Assembly (NCBI RefSeq): GCF_025506355.1
Contig: NZ_JANZYP010000085.1
Coordinates: forward strand, 1 to 35,324
DNA: 35,324 bases
Direction of reading: 5' to 3'
Origin: Sphaerisporangium corydalis
GTDB lineage: Bacteria; Actinomycetota; Actinomycetes; Streptosporangiales; Streptosporangiaceae
The notes beneath the pieces are model-generated. The model was not told where the DNA came from and searched no databases. It saw only the letters and a list, made by a program, of their open reading frames with translations. Within the stretch, counting starts at the first letter, position 1; each line of letters starts with the position of its first letter. The position numbers were made by a program, and so were the translations under genes. This document shows, piece by piece, positions 1-8,788 of this stretch.

Positions 1-1382
1 GGGGTGGTGTCGCGGGTGCGGAGGGCGAAGAGGCTGACCGGGATGCCGATGGCCATGATGAGGCCGGCGACGACGAGCGCGAGCTGGTAGCCGTCGAGGA
101 ACGCGGACAGCGGGGCCGCCCCGGCCTTCAGGGCCGAACCCTGGCGGGCGCTGAGGATGGCGCCCAGCAGGGTCACGCCGAGGAGGCCGAACACCTCGCG
201 GGACACGTTCAGCACTCCCGACGCCACGCCCCCGCGGCCCGCCGGGAGTGCCCCGAGGATGGCGTTGGTGAGGGGGACCAGCATGCCCGCCCCGACGCCG
301 TACACCATCAGCCACGGGAACAACTGGCCGTAGGTGCCCTGCCGGCCGATGAAGGAGATGCCGATCACCGAGACCGCCATCAGGCCGAGGCCCGTGGCGA
401 CGGTCGGCCCGGTGCCGAAACGGTTGGCGATCCTCGGCGCGACGGTCGCGAGCACGGCCATCAGCAGGGCCATGGGGACGAACGCCGCGCCCGCCTGCGT
501 CGGGGTGAAGCCGAGCACGTTCTGCAGCCACAGCGCGGTGAAGAAGTAGATCCCGAAGACCCCGAAGGCCCACAGGCCCATGGAGACGATGCCGCCGCTG
601 AAGACCCGCTCACGGAACAGCGACAGGTCGATCATCGGTTCCCGGACGCGGCTCTCGATCAACACGAACGCCGAGGCGGCCACGACGGCCAGGGCGAACG
701 ACCCGAGGATGACCGCTGAGGTCCAGCCGCGTCCCTCGCCCTCGATGAGCCCGTACGTCAGGGCGAAGAGCGCGAGCGAGGAGGTGACCAGGCCGGGCAC
801 GTCGAGGCTGCGCCGCACGGGTGCCTCGGAACCGGCGATGGCCCAGGCCCCGAGGGCGAAGGTGACGGCGCCGATCGGGACGTTGATCAGGTAGATCCAC
901 CCCCAGTGCCAGTTCTCACTGATGAACCCGCCGGTCAGCGGCCCGAGGGCGAGGGCGAGCGCGCCGATCGCACTCCACACACCCACCGCGACCCCTCGTT
1001 CCCTCGGGTCGGGGAAGGTCTTGGGGATCAAGGCGAGCGCTGTGGGCGTCAGCAGGGCGGCGCCGACGCCTTGGAGCCCCCGGCTCAGGATCAGCGTCGT
1101 GCCGTCTCCGGACAGGCCGGCCGCCGCGGAGGCGAGGGAGAAGGCGGCCAGGCCGATCAGAAAGAGGCGCCGCTGGCCGAACACGTCGGCCAGCCGCCCG
1201 CCGGCCAGCAGCAGCCCGGCGAACACCAGCATGTAGCCGCTGACGATCCATTCCAGGCCCGAGATGGAAAGTCCCAGGTCACGCTGGATGGTCGGCAGGG
1301 CCACATTGACCACATTGTTATCAAGGTACGTCATGAACGTGGCCAGGGACACCGCCACCAGGACCCACCATCGACGATTCAC
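1..1382 (-). CDS. DHA2-family MFS multidrug exporter (3' end cut by window edge)
   Basis: Proton-coupled drug efflux permease of the EmrB/QacA (14-TM) type in the cell membrane. Translation from the GTG at 1382 starts MNRRWWVLVAVS, then a first helix ending in the family motif YLDNNVVNVALP (residues 19-30), motif A GRLADVFGQRR (about 62-72) and a motif C-like GVGAALLTPTAL segment. About 460 residues are inside the window and no stop is reached; family members are usually 470-520 residues, so little is missing. The GTG is chosen because GGAG lies about 5 bases upstream and no earlier start keeps the frame open sensibly. It is divergent from a TetR gene across a large palindrome, the classic repressor-pump arrangement. 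Substrate cannot be told from sequence. Family call firm, specificity unknown. Confidence 0.9.
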   Translation of the reverse strand, partial: MNRRWWVLVAVSLATFMTYLDNNVVNVALPTIQRDLGLSISGLEWIVSGYMLVFAGLLLAGGRLADVFGQRRLFLIGLAAFSLASAAAGLSGDGTTLILSRGLQGVGAALLTPTALALIPKTFPDPRERGVAVGVWSAIGALALALGPLTGGFISENWHWGWIYLINVPIGAVTFALGAWAIAGSEAPVRRSLDVPGLVTSSLALFALTYGLIEGEGRGWTSAVILGSFALAVVAASAFVLIESRVREPMIDLSLFRERVFSGGIVSMGLWAFGVFGIYFFTALWLQNVLGFTPTQAGAAFVPMALLMAVLATVAPRIANRFGTGPTVATGLGLMAVSVIGISFIGRQGTYGQLFPWLMVYGVGAGMLVPLTNAILGALPAGRGGVASGVLNVSREVFGLLGVTLLGAILSARQGSALKAGAAPLSAFLDGYQLALVVAGLIMAIGIPVSLFALRTRDTT

Positions 1383-1387
1383 AGTAC

Positions 1388-1436
1388 TCTCCTCTACGGT
1401 GTACTTGTACGGCGTACATGTACACCGTAGAGGAGA
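1388..1436. promoter_or_regulatory. 49-bp near-perfect palindrome, likely TetR operator
   Basis: The left arm 1388-1404 (TCTCCTCTACGGTGTAC) and right arm 1420-1436 are exact reverse complements. They surround a nested perfect 13-bp palindrome, TGTACGGCGTACA at 1406-1418 centred on 1412; only the pair 1405/1419 fails to match. It fills the space between the divergent exporter and tetR genes and includes the exporter's Shine-Dalgarno side. By family precedent the neighbouring TetR protein binds here and represses both genes. That is inference; the symmetry is seen directly. Confidence 0.75.
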
Positions 1437-1439
1437 CCT

Positions 1440-1460
1440 TGTACGGCGTATAGTTGTCAA
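1440..1460 (+). promoter_or_regulatory. tetR -10 box with overlapping second operator copy; leaderless start
   Basis: TATAGT at 1449-1454 is followed by exactly six bases and then the GTG start at 1461, with no Shine-Dalgarno sequence. The transcript probably begins at the start codon. TGTACGGCGTATA at 1440-1452 is a second, one-mismatch copy of the palindrome core at 1406-1418 and overlaps the -10 box, so bound repressor would block its own promoter. No clear -35 box is seen. On the opposite strand TTGACA (1455-1460) is a -35-like hexamer facing the exporter, but no good -10 lies at the right distance. Confidence 0.6.
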
Positions 1461-2222
1461 GTGGCCGGAGAGAAGCTGACCCGTGAGACGGTGATCGAGC
1501 AGGCATTGGCGCTCGCCGACGCCGAGGGCGTCGAGGGGGTCACCATCCGGCGTCTGGCGAGCCGGCTGGGCGTCACCCCCATGGCGCTGTACTGGCACTT
1601 CAAGCACAAGGACGAGCTGCTGGGGGGGCTCGCCGAGTTCGTGCTGGCGGGCGTCACCGCCGCCGTGTCCCCTGGAGACTCCTGGCAGAAGCGCCTGCGC
1701 GCGATGGTGGAGGCCATCGTCCGCGTCATGCGCATGCACCCGTGCCTGCCCGACCTGCTGGCCGTGGTCGAGGTCAAGAACGACATCGAGAGCTTCAAGC
1801 GCGCGACGGAGTTGTCCCTCGAACTGCTGACCACCGCGGGGTTCACGCTCAACGAGAGCTACGACGTCGCGGGCTACCTGCTGAACGGCGCCGTCGCCCT
1901 GGTCAAGAGCCAGCCGTACTGTCCACCGAACCGTTCCGCGGCCGAGGAGGCGGAGTCACGGCGCCAGCACAAGCTGAGGCTGGAGTCCCTGCCCCCCGAC
2001 CGCTACCCGCACATGATCGCCTACGGGGCGACGCTCGGCGAGCCGCCCGACAGGGAGCGCTACTTCGCGTTCGGCGTCGACCTGCTGCTCGCCGGCATCG
2101 AGGCGATGGCGGCGGACAAGACCCGCGTACCCGCCGGCCGCGAGCGCTGCGCGTCCCCCGACGGCGAGGCGACCGCACCCGCCGGCGGCGAGCCGCGCGC
2201 ACCCGCCGGAGGGGCCGTGTAG
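1461..2222 (+). CDS. TetR/AcrR-family transcriptional repressor
   Basis: DNA-binding repressor, most likely of the divergent MFS exporter and of itself. The N-terminal helix-turn-helix is clear at residues 27-48 (TIRRLASRLGVTPMALYWHF), preceded by the usual helix 1 (VIEQALALADAEG). The remainder is a helical ligand-binding and dimerisation domain of the TetR_C type, ending near residue 220. The last ~30 residues are a low-complexity Pro/Ala/Gly tail built from repeated PAGGE/PAGR-like units and are probably disordered. At 253 residues it is somewhat longer than typical (190-230) because of this tail. The GTG start has no ribosome site but fits a leaderless transcript. Ligand unknown. Confidence 0.92.
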   Translation: MAGEKLTRETVIEQALALADAEGVEGVTIRRLASRLGVTPMALYWHFKHKDELLGGLAEFVLAGVTAAVSPGDSWQKRLRAMVEAIVRVMRMHPCLPDLLAVVEVKNDIESFKRATELSLELLTTAGFTLNESYDVAGYLLNGAVALVKSQPYCPPNRSAAEEAESRRQHKLRLESLPPDRYPHMIAYGATLGEPPDRERYFAFGVDLLLAGIEAMAADKTRVPAGRERCASPDGEATAPAGGEPRAPAGGAV

Positions 2223-2252
2223 CGGGCGGGCGGCCGTCCACGATAGGCCAGT

Positions 2253-5200
2253 GTGGTGGCGGACGGCGAAGGATCGGGCGGGCGGCTGCGGGCGCGCATC
2301 GCCGGCGCTGGCGGCGGCCTGCTGCGGATGTCGCCGTACGCGCTGCTGGCCGCGCTGTCCGCGAGCGCGCTCGCGCCCCTGGTCCCGCTCGACGCCGCCG
2401 GGGTGGGGATCATCGCGGGCGTGGGCACGAACGTCCTCAGCGAGGTCATCACCCGCTCGATCGACGCGCTGCGCAAGCGCAACGGCAGGCGGCCCACCGA
2501 GGACGAGCTGGAGGCCGAGCTGGCCGAGCGGCTCACCCTCGCCCTCACCGCCTCGACCGCCGAGTCCGCGCTGCTCAAGGAGGAACTGGCCGGCGTGCTC
2601 GGCCGACTCGACACCGCCGGCATCGCCCTGGAGGCGGCGGTGGACACCGGTGACGAGCGGTTGCAGCGGCACCTCACCGAGGCGTTCGCGGAGCTGGGCG
2701 CCGACTTCACGGGCTTCGGCTTCCTCCTGGCGGAGGTGAACGACCGGGCGGCCCTGATCCAGGAGGCGCTGCACCGGCAGGACATCGAGCGCCGCGACGA
2801 CCGGGAGCGGCTGCGCGGCCAGTCCGTCCAGCTCCGGCTGATCCGCGACGACCTGGCCCGGCGGGGCGACCTGACCCGGCGGGACGGCCCGCGCCGGGGC
2901 CCGTCCGCTCCCGAGATGTGGACCGACGGGTGCCCCTACCGAGGCCTGTGGCCGTTCCAGCAGGAGCACGCGACCATCTTCTATGGCCGCGAGCGCATGA
3001 CGATGGCGCTCGCCGGCCGGCTGGCCGAACGCGTGCCCGGCGTGGCGCTGCTGGCCGTGACGGGGGCCTCGGGCGCGGGCAAGTCGTCGCTGCTGCGCGC
3101 CGGCCTGCTGCCCGCGATCAGCAGGGGGCTGCTGCCCATCCCCGGGTCGCACGAATGGCCGCAGATGGTGCTGACCCCCACCCGCACCCCGCTGGACGAG
3201 ATCGCCGTCCACCTGGCGCTGCTCGGCGGGACCGAGCCCGCCGCCATCAGGAAGTCCCTCCAGTACGCCCCCCATCTCGCCCACCTGATCTTCCGCCAGG
3301 CGCTGCTCGCCCACCAGCGGGACGCGGGGCTGCCGCCCGGCTCGCGGCTGCTGGTGGTCGTCGACCAGTTCGAGGAGGTGTTCACCGGCGACCCCGAGCA
3401 GAGCAGGGCGTTCGTCAACGCCCTGCTGGCGGCGGTCCGGGAGCCCGAACCGCGCGTGCTGGTCGTCCTCGGCGTACGCGGCGACTACTGGGGGCACTGC
3501 GCCGCCTACCCCGACCTGGCCGAGGTCCTGCAGGACGCCCAGTTCATGGTCGGCCCCATGCGCGAGTCCGAGCTCCGCCGGGCCGTCACCGCCCCTGCCG
3601 TGGCCGCCGGCCTGGACATCGAGCCCGGCCTGGTGGACCTCCTGCTCGGCGATCTCGGCGCCCCATCGCCGACCGGCGCCTACGAGGTCGGCACGCTGCC
3701 GCTGCTGTCGCAGTCGATGCTCCTGGCGTGGGAGGCCAGGGAGGGCGACCGGCTGACGATCCGAGGCTACGGCGCGAGCGGCGGGGTGCTGAGGGCGGTC
3801 GAGTCGAGCGCGGAGGCGGCGTACGGCATGCTGACGCCCCCGCAGCGGGACATCGCGCGCGACCTGGTCCGCAGGCTGGTCGCCGTCGAGGACGACGGCA
3901 GGCTGCTGCGCGTCAGGTCGCGCCGCGACGATCTCGGTGCGGACGGCGACGCGGACGTGGAGCGCGTGCTCGCCGTGTTCACCGGCAAACGGCTGCTGGT
4001 GCGCGGTGAGCACGAGATCGAGCTGTCGCACGACGTGCTGCTGCACGCCTGGCCCCGGTTGCGCTCGTGGCTGGAGGACGACGTGGCCGGCCGCGTGCTG
4101 CTGGGCGAGCTGCTCAAGGACGCCGGCGAGTGGGAGGCCATCGGGCACGACCGCTCGGTGCTGTACCGGGGGGTCAAGCTGGCCGCCGTACGGGAGGCCA
4201 GGGTCCGCTGGGAGGCCGAGCCGGACCGCCACCCTCCCCTCACCGGCACGGCGCGCGCGTTCCTGGCGGCCGGGCTGGCGTCCGAACGCCGGGGCGCGCG
4301 GCTGCGGCGCCTGGTCGTCACGGCGATGGCCCTGCTGCTGGTGACCGCACTCGCCGCCGCGGGCATCGCCGTTCGGGCGGCCGGTTCGGCGGGGCGCGAG
4401 CGCGACCGTGCGCTGTCGAAGCAGTACGCGGCCGAGAGCCTGAACATCGGGGACGCCGATCCGGTGCGGTCCCGCCTGCTGGCGGTGGCGGCCGCCCGCG
4501 TCGAGCCCACCGCCGAGGCGCTGCACGCCATGAGCGCGGCCGTCGCGCGGCCGGGCAGGGCCGTGGTGCCGATCGAGTCCGGTTCAGAAGCGGTGGCCTA
4601 CTCCTCGGACGGCGAGCGGCTGTTCGTCGGCACGGGCGGAGGCGTGCAGATCCGGGACTCCTCGCGCGGGACCCTGCTCGCCACGATCCCCACCAGGACC
4701 GGCACGATCACCGATCTCGCGGTCAGCGACGGCGGTGACCTGCTGGCCGTCGCCGGGCAGGGCATCACCGAGGTGTGGAGCACCAAGGACGGCAAGACGG
4801 CGCTCACGGCGTCGGCCCGGTACGGCGCCACCGTGAACGCCGTCGCGATCAGTCCCGACGGCACCACCGTGCTGAGCGCCGGCGACGACGGCCGCGCCCA
4901 CTTGCTGGACGTCGCGACGGGCAAGCCGGCCCGCGGCCCGCTCAGAACGGGAGACCAGAAGCTCCTCTCCGCCGCCTTCGCCCCCGACGGGAAGACGGTC
5001 GCCACGGGTGCCTACGAGGGCACCATCCGGTTGTGGGACGCCCGCACCGGGCGACGGATCGGTGAAGACGTCCAGGTCCCCGGTGGGACGCCGCTGGCCG
5101 GGGTGCGCGCCCTGGCGTTCAGCCCGGACGGCCGCTCACTGGTCTCGGGTTCGGCCAACGGATACCTGCGGTACTGGGACGCCGCGACCCTGAGGCCGGG

Positions 5201-6452
5201 CTGGGGCCCGTTCGGCGAGCAGGAGTCGGGCGTGCAGGACCTGGCTTTCAGCAAGGACGGCGGGACCCTCGTCGTCGGCGACATCGTCGGCGGGATCCGG
5301 CTGCGCGACGGCATCACCGGCGAACTCGTCGGCCAGCCGCTCGACGGGCACAGCACCGCCGTCCGGTCGCTCGCGCTCGCCCCCGACGGGCGGTCCCTCG
5401 CCAGCGTCGCCCAGGAGGGGACCGTCCGGCTGTGGGACATCACGGTCCGCCAGCGAGCGGCCCCCTCGGCGCGCGACGACGAAGACTCCTACACCGGGGC
5501 CGGCCTCAGCCCGTCCGGTGGGCTGCTGGTCACGGCGGCGGGCGCCGGCCGGCCCCGGCTGTGGGACACCGCGACCGGCGACCGCCTGGACGCCCGGCTC
5601 GGCGCCGGGCCAGGCGCGGGCGTGCACGCGTGGTTCCTGCCGGACGGCAGGCGCCTGGTCACCTTGGGCGAGGACGGGACGGTCCGCGTGTGGGACACGG
5701 TCACCGGCGGACGCGTCGCGGAGTTCGCGACCGCCTACCGCCCGCTGGCCAACCCCGTCGCCCTGAGCGCGGAGAGCGGCGTCCTGGCCTTCGGCATGCC
5801 GGTCGGCGTCGGGCTGGTGAACGTCCGCGACGGACGGGCGATCACTTCGCCCGACGGGACGCCGGGCGCCGGCGTCCAGGCGCTGGCCGTCTCCCCGGAC
5901 GGCAGGACCCTGGCGGTGGGCGGCTTCGGGGCCGTCACGCTCTGGAACGTGGGGTCGCGGTCGCCCCTGTCCACCCGGCTCCAGGGGGTGATGGGGAGGA
6001 TCCGCGCGCTCGCGTTCAGCCCTGACGGACGGCTGCTGGCCGCCGGCGGCGCGGACGGCATGATTCGGCTGTGGAACCTGCCGTCCGGAACCCCCGCCGC
6101 CCCGGCGAGGCTCGGCCGCACGCGAAGCGTCACCGGGCTCGCGTTCAGCCCTGACGGCGCGACACTCGCCGCCGGCAGCGAGGACCAGGCCGTTCGCTTG
6201 TGGGACGTGCGGACCGGCCGGCAGATCGGTGACCCGATACGGGTGCGCACGGCCGATGTGAGCAGCCTGTCGTTCAGTGCCGACGGCACCCTGCTGGCCA
6301 CCGCGTCCGGGTACGGCGTGGTCGCCGACGTCTGGGCCACCGGGCTGGTGCCCGACCCGCTGGCCCGGATCTGCCGCGAGTCCGGCGCCGACCTGCGCGA
6401 CCCGCCCGCGGACCTCCCCGGCGCCCCGGCGCCATGCCCGGGCTCACCCTAG
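2253..6452 (+). CDS. nSTAND-type NTPase with transmembrane segment and WD40 repeats
   Basis: Large signalling or scaffold NTPase of the STAND class, 1399 residues. The N-terminal region (1-220) is helical, with a hydrophobic stretch at about 28-60 and charged, possibly coiled-coil segments at about 160-210. I do not recognise it as a named effector domain. The nSTAND1-like module begins with CPYRGLWPFQQEHATIFYGR (227-246), followed by Walker A GASGAGKS (271-278) and Walker B LLVVVDQFEE (366-375). A single hydrophobic helix lies at about 686-709. From about 775 to 1375 there are many WD40 units, recognised by repeated LAFSPDG...L.SG...G.(V/I)RLWD cores. Such proteins couple NTP hydrolysis and oligomerisation to sensing by the propeller. 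The start is uncertain: GTG 2253 has no Shine-Dalgarno and ATG 2328 is an alternative. It lies 30 bp after tetR and may be read through from it. Confidence 0.88.
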   Translation: MVADGEGSGGRLRARIAGAGGGLLRMSPYALLAALSASALAPLVPLDAAGVGIIAGVGTNVLSEVITRSIDALRKRNGRRPTEDELEAELAERLTLALTASTAESALLKEELAGVLGRLDTAGIALEAAVDTGDERLQRHLTEAFAELGADFTGFGFLLAEVNDRAALIQEALHRQDIERRDDRERLRGQSVQLRLIRDDLARRGDLTRRDGPRRGPSAPEMWTDGCPYRGLWPFQQEHATIFYGRERMTMALAGRLAERVPGVALLAVTGASGAGKSSLLRAGLLPAISRGLLPIPGSHEWPQMVLTPTRTPLDEIAVHLALLGGTEPAAIRKSLQYAPHLAHLIFRQALLAHQRDAGLPPGSRLLVVVDQFEEVFTGDPEQSRAFVNALLAAVREPEPRVLVVLGVRGDYWGHCAAYPDLAEVLQDAQFMVGPMRESELRRAVTAPAVAAGLDIEPGLVDLLLGDLGAPSPTGAYEVGTLPLLSQSMLLAWEAREGDRLTIRGYGASGGVLRAVESSAEAAYGMLTPPQRDIARDLVRRLVAVEDDGRLLRVRSRRDDLGADGDADVERVLAVFTGKRLLVRGEHEIELSHDVLLHAWPRLRSWLEDDVAGRVLLGELLKDAGEWEAIGHDRSVLYRGVKLAAVREARVRWEAEPDRHPPLTGTARAFLAAGLASERRGARLRRLVVTAMALLLVTALAAAGIAVRAAGSAGRERDRALSKQYAAESLNIGDADPVRSRLLAVAAARVEPTAEALHAMSAAVARPGRAVVPIESGSEAVAYSSDGERLFVGTGGGVQIRDSSRGTLLATIPTRTGTITDLAVSDGGDLLAVAGQGITEVWSTKDGKTALTASARYGATVNAVAISPDGTTVLSAGDDGRAHLLDVATGKPARGPLRTGDQKLLSAAFAPDGKTVATGAYEGTIRLWDARTGRRIGEDVQVPGGTPLAGVRALAFSPDGRSLVSGSANGYLRYWDAATLRPGWGPFGEQESGVQDLAFSKDGGTLVVGDIVGGIRLRDGITGELVGQPLDGHSTAVRSLALAPDGRSLASVAQEGTVRLWDITVRQRAAPSARDDEDSYTGAGLSPSGGLLVTAAGAGRPRLWDTATGDRLDARLGAGPGAGVHAWFLPDGRRLVTLGEDGTVRVWDTVTGGRVAEFATAYRPLANPVALSAESGVLAFGMPVGVGLVNVRDGRAITSPDGTPGAGVQALAVSPDGRTLAVGGFGAVTLWNVGSRSPLSTRLQGVMGRIRALAFSPDGRLLAAGGADGMIRLWNLPSGTPAAPARLGRTRSVTGLAFSPDGATLAAGSEDQAVRLWDVRTGRQIGDPIRVRTADVSSLSFSADGTLLATASGYGVVADVWATGLVPDPLARICRESGADLRDPPADLPGAPAPCPGSP

Positions 6453-6465
6453 TGTCACCTGCGGC

Positions 6466-6483
6466 CCAGGAGGTTCATCCTGG
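6466..6483. terminator. Small inverted repeat between convergent genes
   Basis: CCAGGA, six bases, TCCTGG forms a short perfect hairpin between the stop of the nSTAND gene and the stop of the convergent MFS gene. It lacks a T-tract and the stem is only 6 bp, so termination is plausible but weakly supported. Confidence 0.35.
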
Positions 6484-6499
6484 TCACACCTTCGGAGGT

Positions 6500-7993
6500 T
6501 CACGCTGATCTCGCCCGCGCGGCCGAGGAGGGCCGGGCGCACGCGGCGGTGACGACGCCCGCGAGCGCGACGGCCGCCAGCACGAGGTAGGTCCGGTGGA
6601 AGCCCGACATGAGGTGCTCGACCGCCACGGGCGACAGGCGCGAGAGCGTCCCCGCGTACACCAGGTTCCGCAGCCCGGGGGAGAGCGCGCTGGTCAGGAC
6701 GCTGAGGGTGGTCGCGACGCTCAGCACGATCCCGATGTTCATGATCATCAGCCGGAAGCCGTTGACCACGCCCAGGCTCCCCGGGGGCAGCGCGCTCATG
6801 ACCTGCGTCGTGTTGCCCGTGAGGAACATGCCGTTGCCGCACCCGGCGAGGAACAGCCCCACGCCGATGATCCAGTACGGCGTGGTCGTGCCGATCGAGA
6901 GCATCAGGCTGAGCAATCCGGCGAAGTTGAGCAGGCAGCCCCCGATGGAGAGCGCGTAGGGGGAGATCCGGCGGCCGAGCGCGCCCGCGACCGGCGAGGC
7001 CAGCGCCATGCCGATGGGCACCGGCAGCACGCCGAGCGCCGCCGAGAACGCGTCGACGCCCCGGGCCGCCTGGAAGTAGAGCGCGACCAGCAGGACCAGC
7101 GCCGACCGGGACAGCGCCGTGCAGAACGACGCGAGGTTGGCGAACGTCAGCATCCGCTCGCCGAACAGGCGCAGGTCCAGCACCGGATGGGAGGCCCGTC
7201 TCTCGACCATGATGAGGACGGGGACCAGGACCACGAAGATGAGGCCCCCGGTGATCACGACGGGGCTGGACAGGCCGCGCGACCCCGCCTCGGACAGGGC
7301 GATGAGCACGGCGGTCAGCGCCGCGAAGACGATCAGGTTGCCGGCCGCGTCGACGGAGGTGCGCGGCCCGGCCGGTACCCGGCGCAGCGTCGTCCAGCCC
7401 CAGATCAGCGCGATGATCCCGGCGGGCACGTTCCCCCAGAAGACCCACTGCCAGCCCGCGGTGTCGGCGATGAGCCCGCCGAGGGTCGGCCCGGCGAGCT
7501 GGGCCACCGACAGCGTGCCGATGTACACGCCCATGCCCTGGCTCAGCCGGTCGGCGGGGAAGGCGTCGGTGATGATGACGGTGCCGTTGGCCAGGATCAT
7601 CGCGGCGCCCAGCGCCTGCAGCGCCCGCATGACGATCAGGAACGCGACATTGGGCGACATCCCGGCCAGCAGCGAGCAGACGGTGAAGATCGCGAAGCCG
7701 ACGAGGTAGACCTCGCGCCGCCCGAGCAGGTCGGCCACCCGTCCGAAGAAGACCAGCGTCGCGGTGTTGATCAGGAGATACGACAGCAGGATCCAGGAGG
7801 AGGCGAACGCGTCCGCCCGGAAGTGCCGCACCACCGTCGGCAGCGCCACGTTCAACGTGCTCGCGTTGATGCCGATGAGGATGAGACCGAGGCTGGTGAC
7901 CGAGCAGACGCGCCACGCGTAGCGCAGCTTGCTCGCGTACTCAGGGGTGCCGGGGAGCAGGGCGGCGGTGGTCTCGTGGGGGATGGCGACCAT
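6500..7993 (-). CDS. MFS transporter, DHA2-like (14-TM) drug:H+ antiporter family
   Basis: Integral membrane permease of 497 residues. Visible motifs are the first-helix INASTLNVALPTVV segment (about 42-55), motif A GRVADLLGRRE (about 83-93), a motif C-like RALQALGAAMILANG segment and WQWVFWGNVPAGI typical of DHA2 exporters. Length and the number of hydrophobic segments fit 14 helices. The ATG at 7993 is preceded very closely by AGGGG, and the upstream region is poor in recognisable promoter elements, so a slightly different start is possible. It is the second MFS gene in this window, convergent with the nSTAND gene. No dedicated regulator is adjacent; the Crp/Fnr gene upstream is in the same direction. 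Substrate unknown. Confidence 0.9.
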   Translation of the reverse strand: MVAIPHETTAALLPGTPEYASKLRYAWRVCSVTSLGLILIGINASTLNVALPTVVRHFRADAFASSWILLSYLLINTATLVFFGRVADLLGRREVYLVGFAIFTVCSLLAGMSPNVAFLIVMRALQALGAAMILANGTVIITDAFPADRLSQGMGVYIGTLSVAQLAGPTLGGLIADTAGWQWVFWGNVPAGIIALIWGWTTLRRVPAGPRTSVDAAGNLIVFAALTAVLIALSEAGSRGLSSPVVITGGLIFVVLVPVLIMVERRASHPVLDLRLFGERMLTFANLASFCTALSRSALVLLVALYFQAARGVDAFSAALGVLPVPIGMALASPVAGALGRRISPYALSIGGCLLNFAGLLSLMLSIGTTTPYWIIGVGLFLAGCGNGMFLTGNTTQVMSALPPGSLGVVNGFRLMIMNIGIVLSVATTLSVLTSALSPGLRNLVYAGTLSRLSPVAVEHLMSGFHRTYLVLAAVALAGVVTAACARPSSAARARSA

Positions 7994-8083
7994 GCCCCTA
8001 GTCTGATGTACGCCCTAGATCCGCTTTCATGGCGACATGACGTGATTAGGGCCACACGCCAGGCCTGTATGGGTATGCCGGGG

Positions 8084-8758
8084 TCAGCGGGCGCGCTTGC
8101 GCAGGCCCTCCAGGTCGTAGATGATCACGCGGCGCCGGCCGGTCTCGATCAGCCCGCGGTCGCGCAGCGAGCGCAGCGCCTTGCTGACCGCCTCGCGGGA
8201 GGCCCCCGTCCACCCCGCCAGCTCGTCCTGGGAGAGCGGCAGCGCGACCCTGACCCCGCCGTTGGTCGGCTCGCCGAACCGCTCGGCCAGCTCGACGAGG
8301 CGGGTGGCCACCCGGCCGGTGGTGTCGAACGCCCCGTACTCGACGCGCTTGCGGTCGGAGTCGCGCAGCCGGCCGACGACCAGTTGCAGCAGCAGCACGG
8401 CGACGCGGCCGTGGGAGTGCAGGAAGCCGGAGAAGTCGCGGACCACGAGGCCCTCGATGGCCTCCAGCGCGGTCACCGTGCCCGAGCGGGGCTCCCCGCT
8501 GATGAACGACATCTCGCCGAGCAGCGCGCCGGGCCCTCGGATGGCCAGCACGACCTCGGTGCCACTGGCGGTGTTGGAGGAGACCTTCACCCGGCCGGCG
8601 GTGAGCAGGAGGACCCAGTCGGAGGTGTCACCCTCCGTCATCACGGTCGCGCCGCGCTCCCACCGCCGTGTCCGGCCGCTGTCGCACAGGTCGGTGGCCT
8701 CTTCTTTGGTCAGCAGGGCAAGGAACTCGCCCGGCTCGGAGAGTGAGGGGGACGTCAT
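8084..8758 (-). CDS. Crp/Fnr-family cyclic-nucleotide-responsive regulator
   Basis: Transcription factor of 224 residues with an N-terminal cyclic-nucleotide-binding jelly roll and a C-terminal winged helix. The phosphate-binding cassette GALLGEMSFISGEPRSGTV (about 77-95) keeps the glycine-glutamate pair (E82) and the Arg-Ser pair (R91, S92) that contact cAMP in E. coli CRP, so cAMP binding is likely. The helix-turn-helix is LSQDELAGWTGASREAVSKA (175-194). There is no Fnr-type cysteine cluster. The ATG at 8758 is chosen over an in-frame upstream start at 8875 because GGAGG sits 5-6 bases before it and a promoter lies between the two. The gene immediately upstream in the same direction encodes a class III nucleotide cyclase, which may make its ligand. 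Confidence 0.92.
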   Translation of the reverse strand: MTSPSLSEPGEFLALLTKEEATDLCDSGRTRRWERGATVMTEGDTSDWVLLLTAGRVKVSSNTASGTEVVLAIRGPGALLGEMSFISGEPRSGTVTALEAIEGLVVRDFSGFLHSHGRVAVLLLQLVVGRLRDSDRKRVEYGAFDTTGRVATRLVELAERFGEPTNGGVRVALPLSQDELAGWTGASREAVSKALRSLRDRGLIETGRRRVIIYDLEGLRKRAR

Positions 8759-8788
8759 CGTTCCTCCAGTAAGGCCGGCAACGGTCCG

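Noticed and set aside
1956-4526. 856-codon open frame antisense to tetR and the nSTAND gene
   Set aside because: Long antisense frames are expected in GC-rich DNA. The product is low-complexity (Arg/Gln/Gly/Val-rich), and the plus strand carries clear protein motifs throughout.
6596-8746. 716-codon plus-strand frame over the MFS and crp genes
   Set aside because: Shadow of the minus-strand genes; low-complexity product with no domain and no ribosome site.
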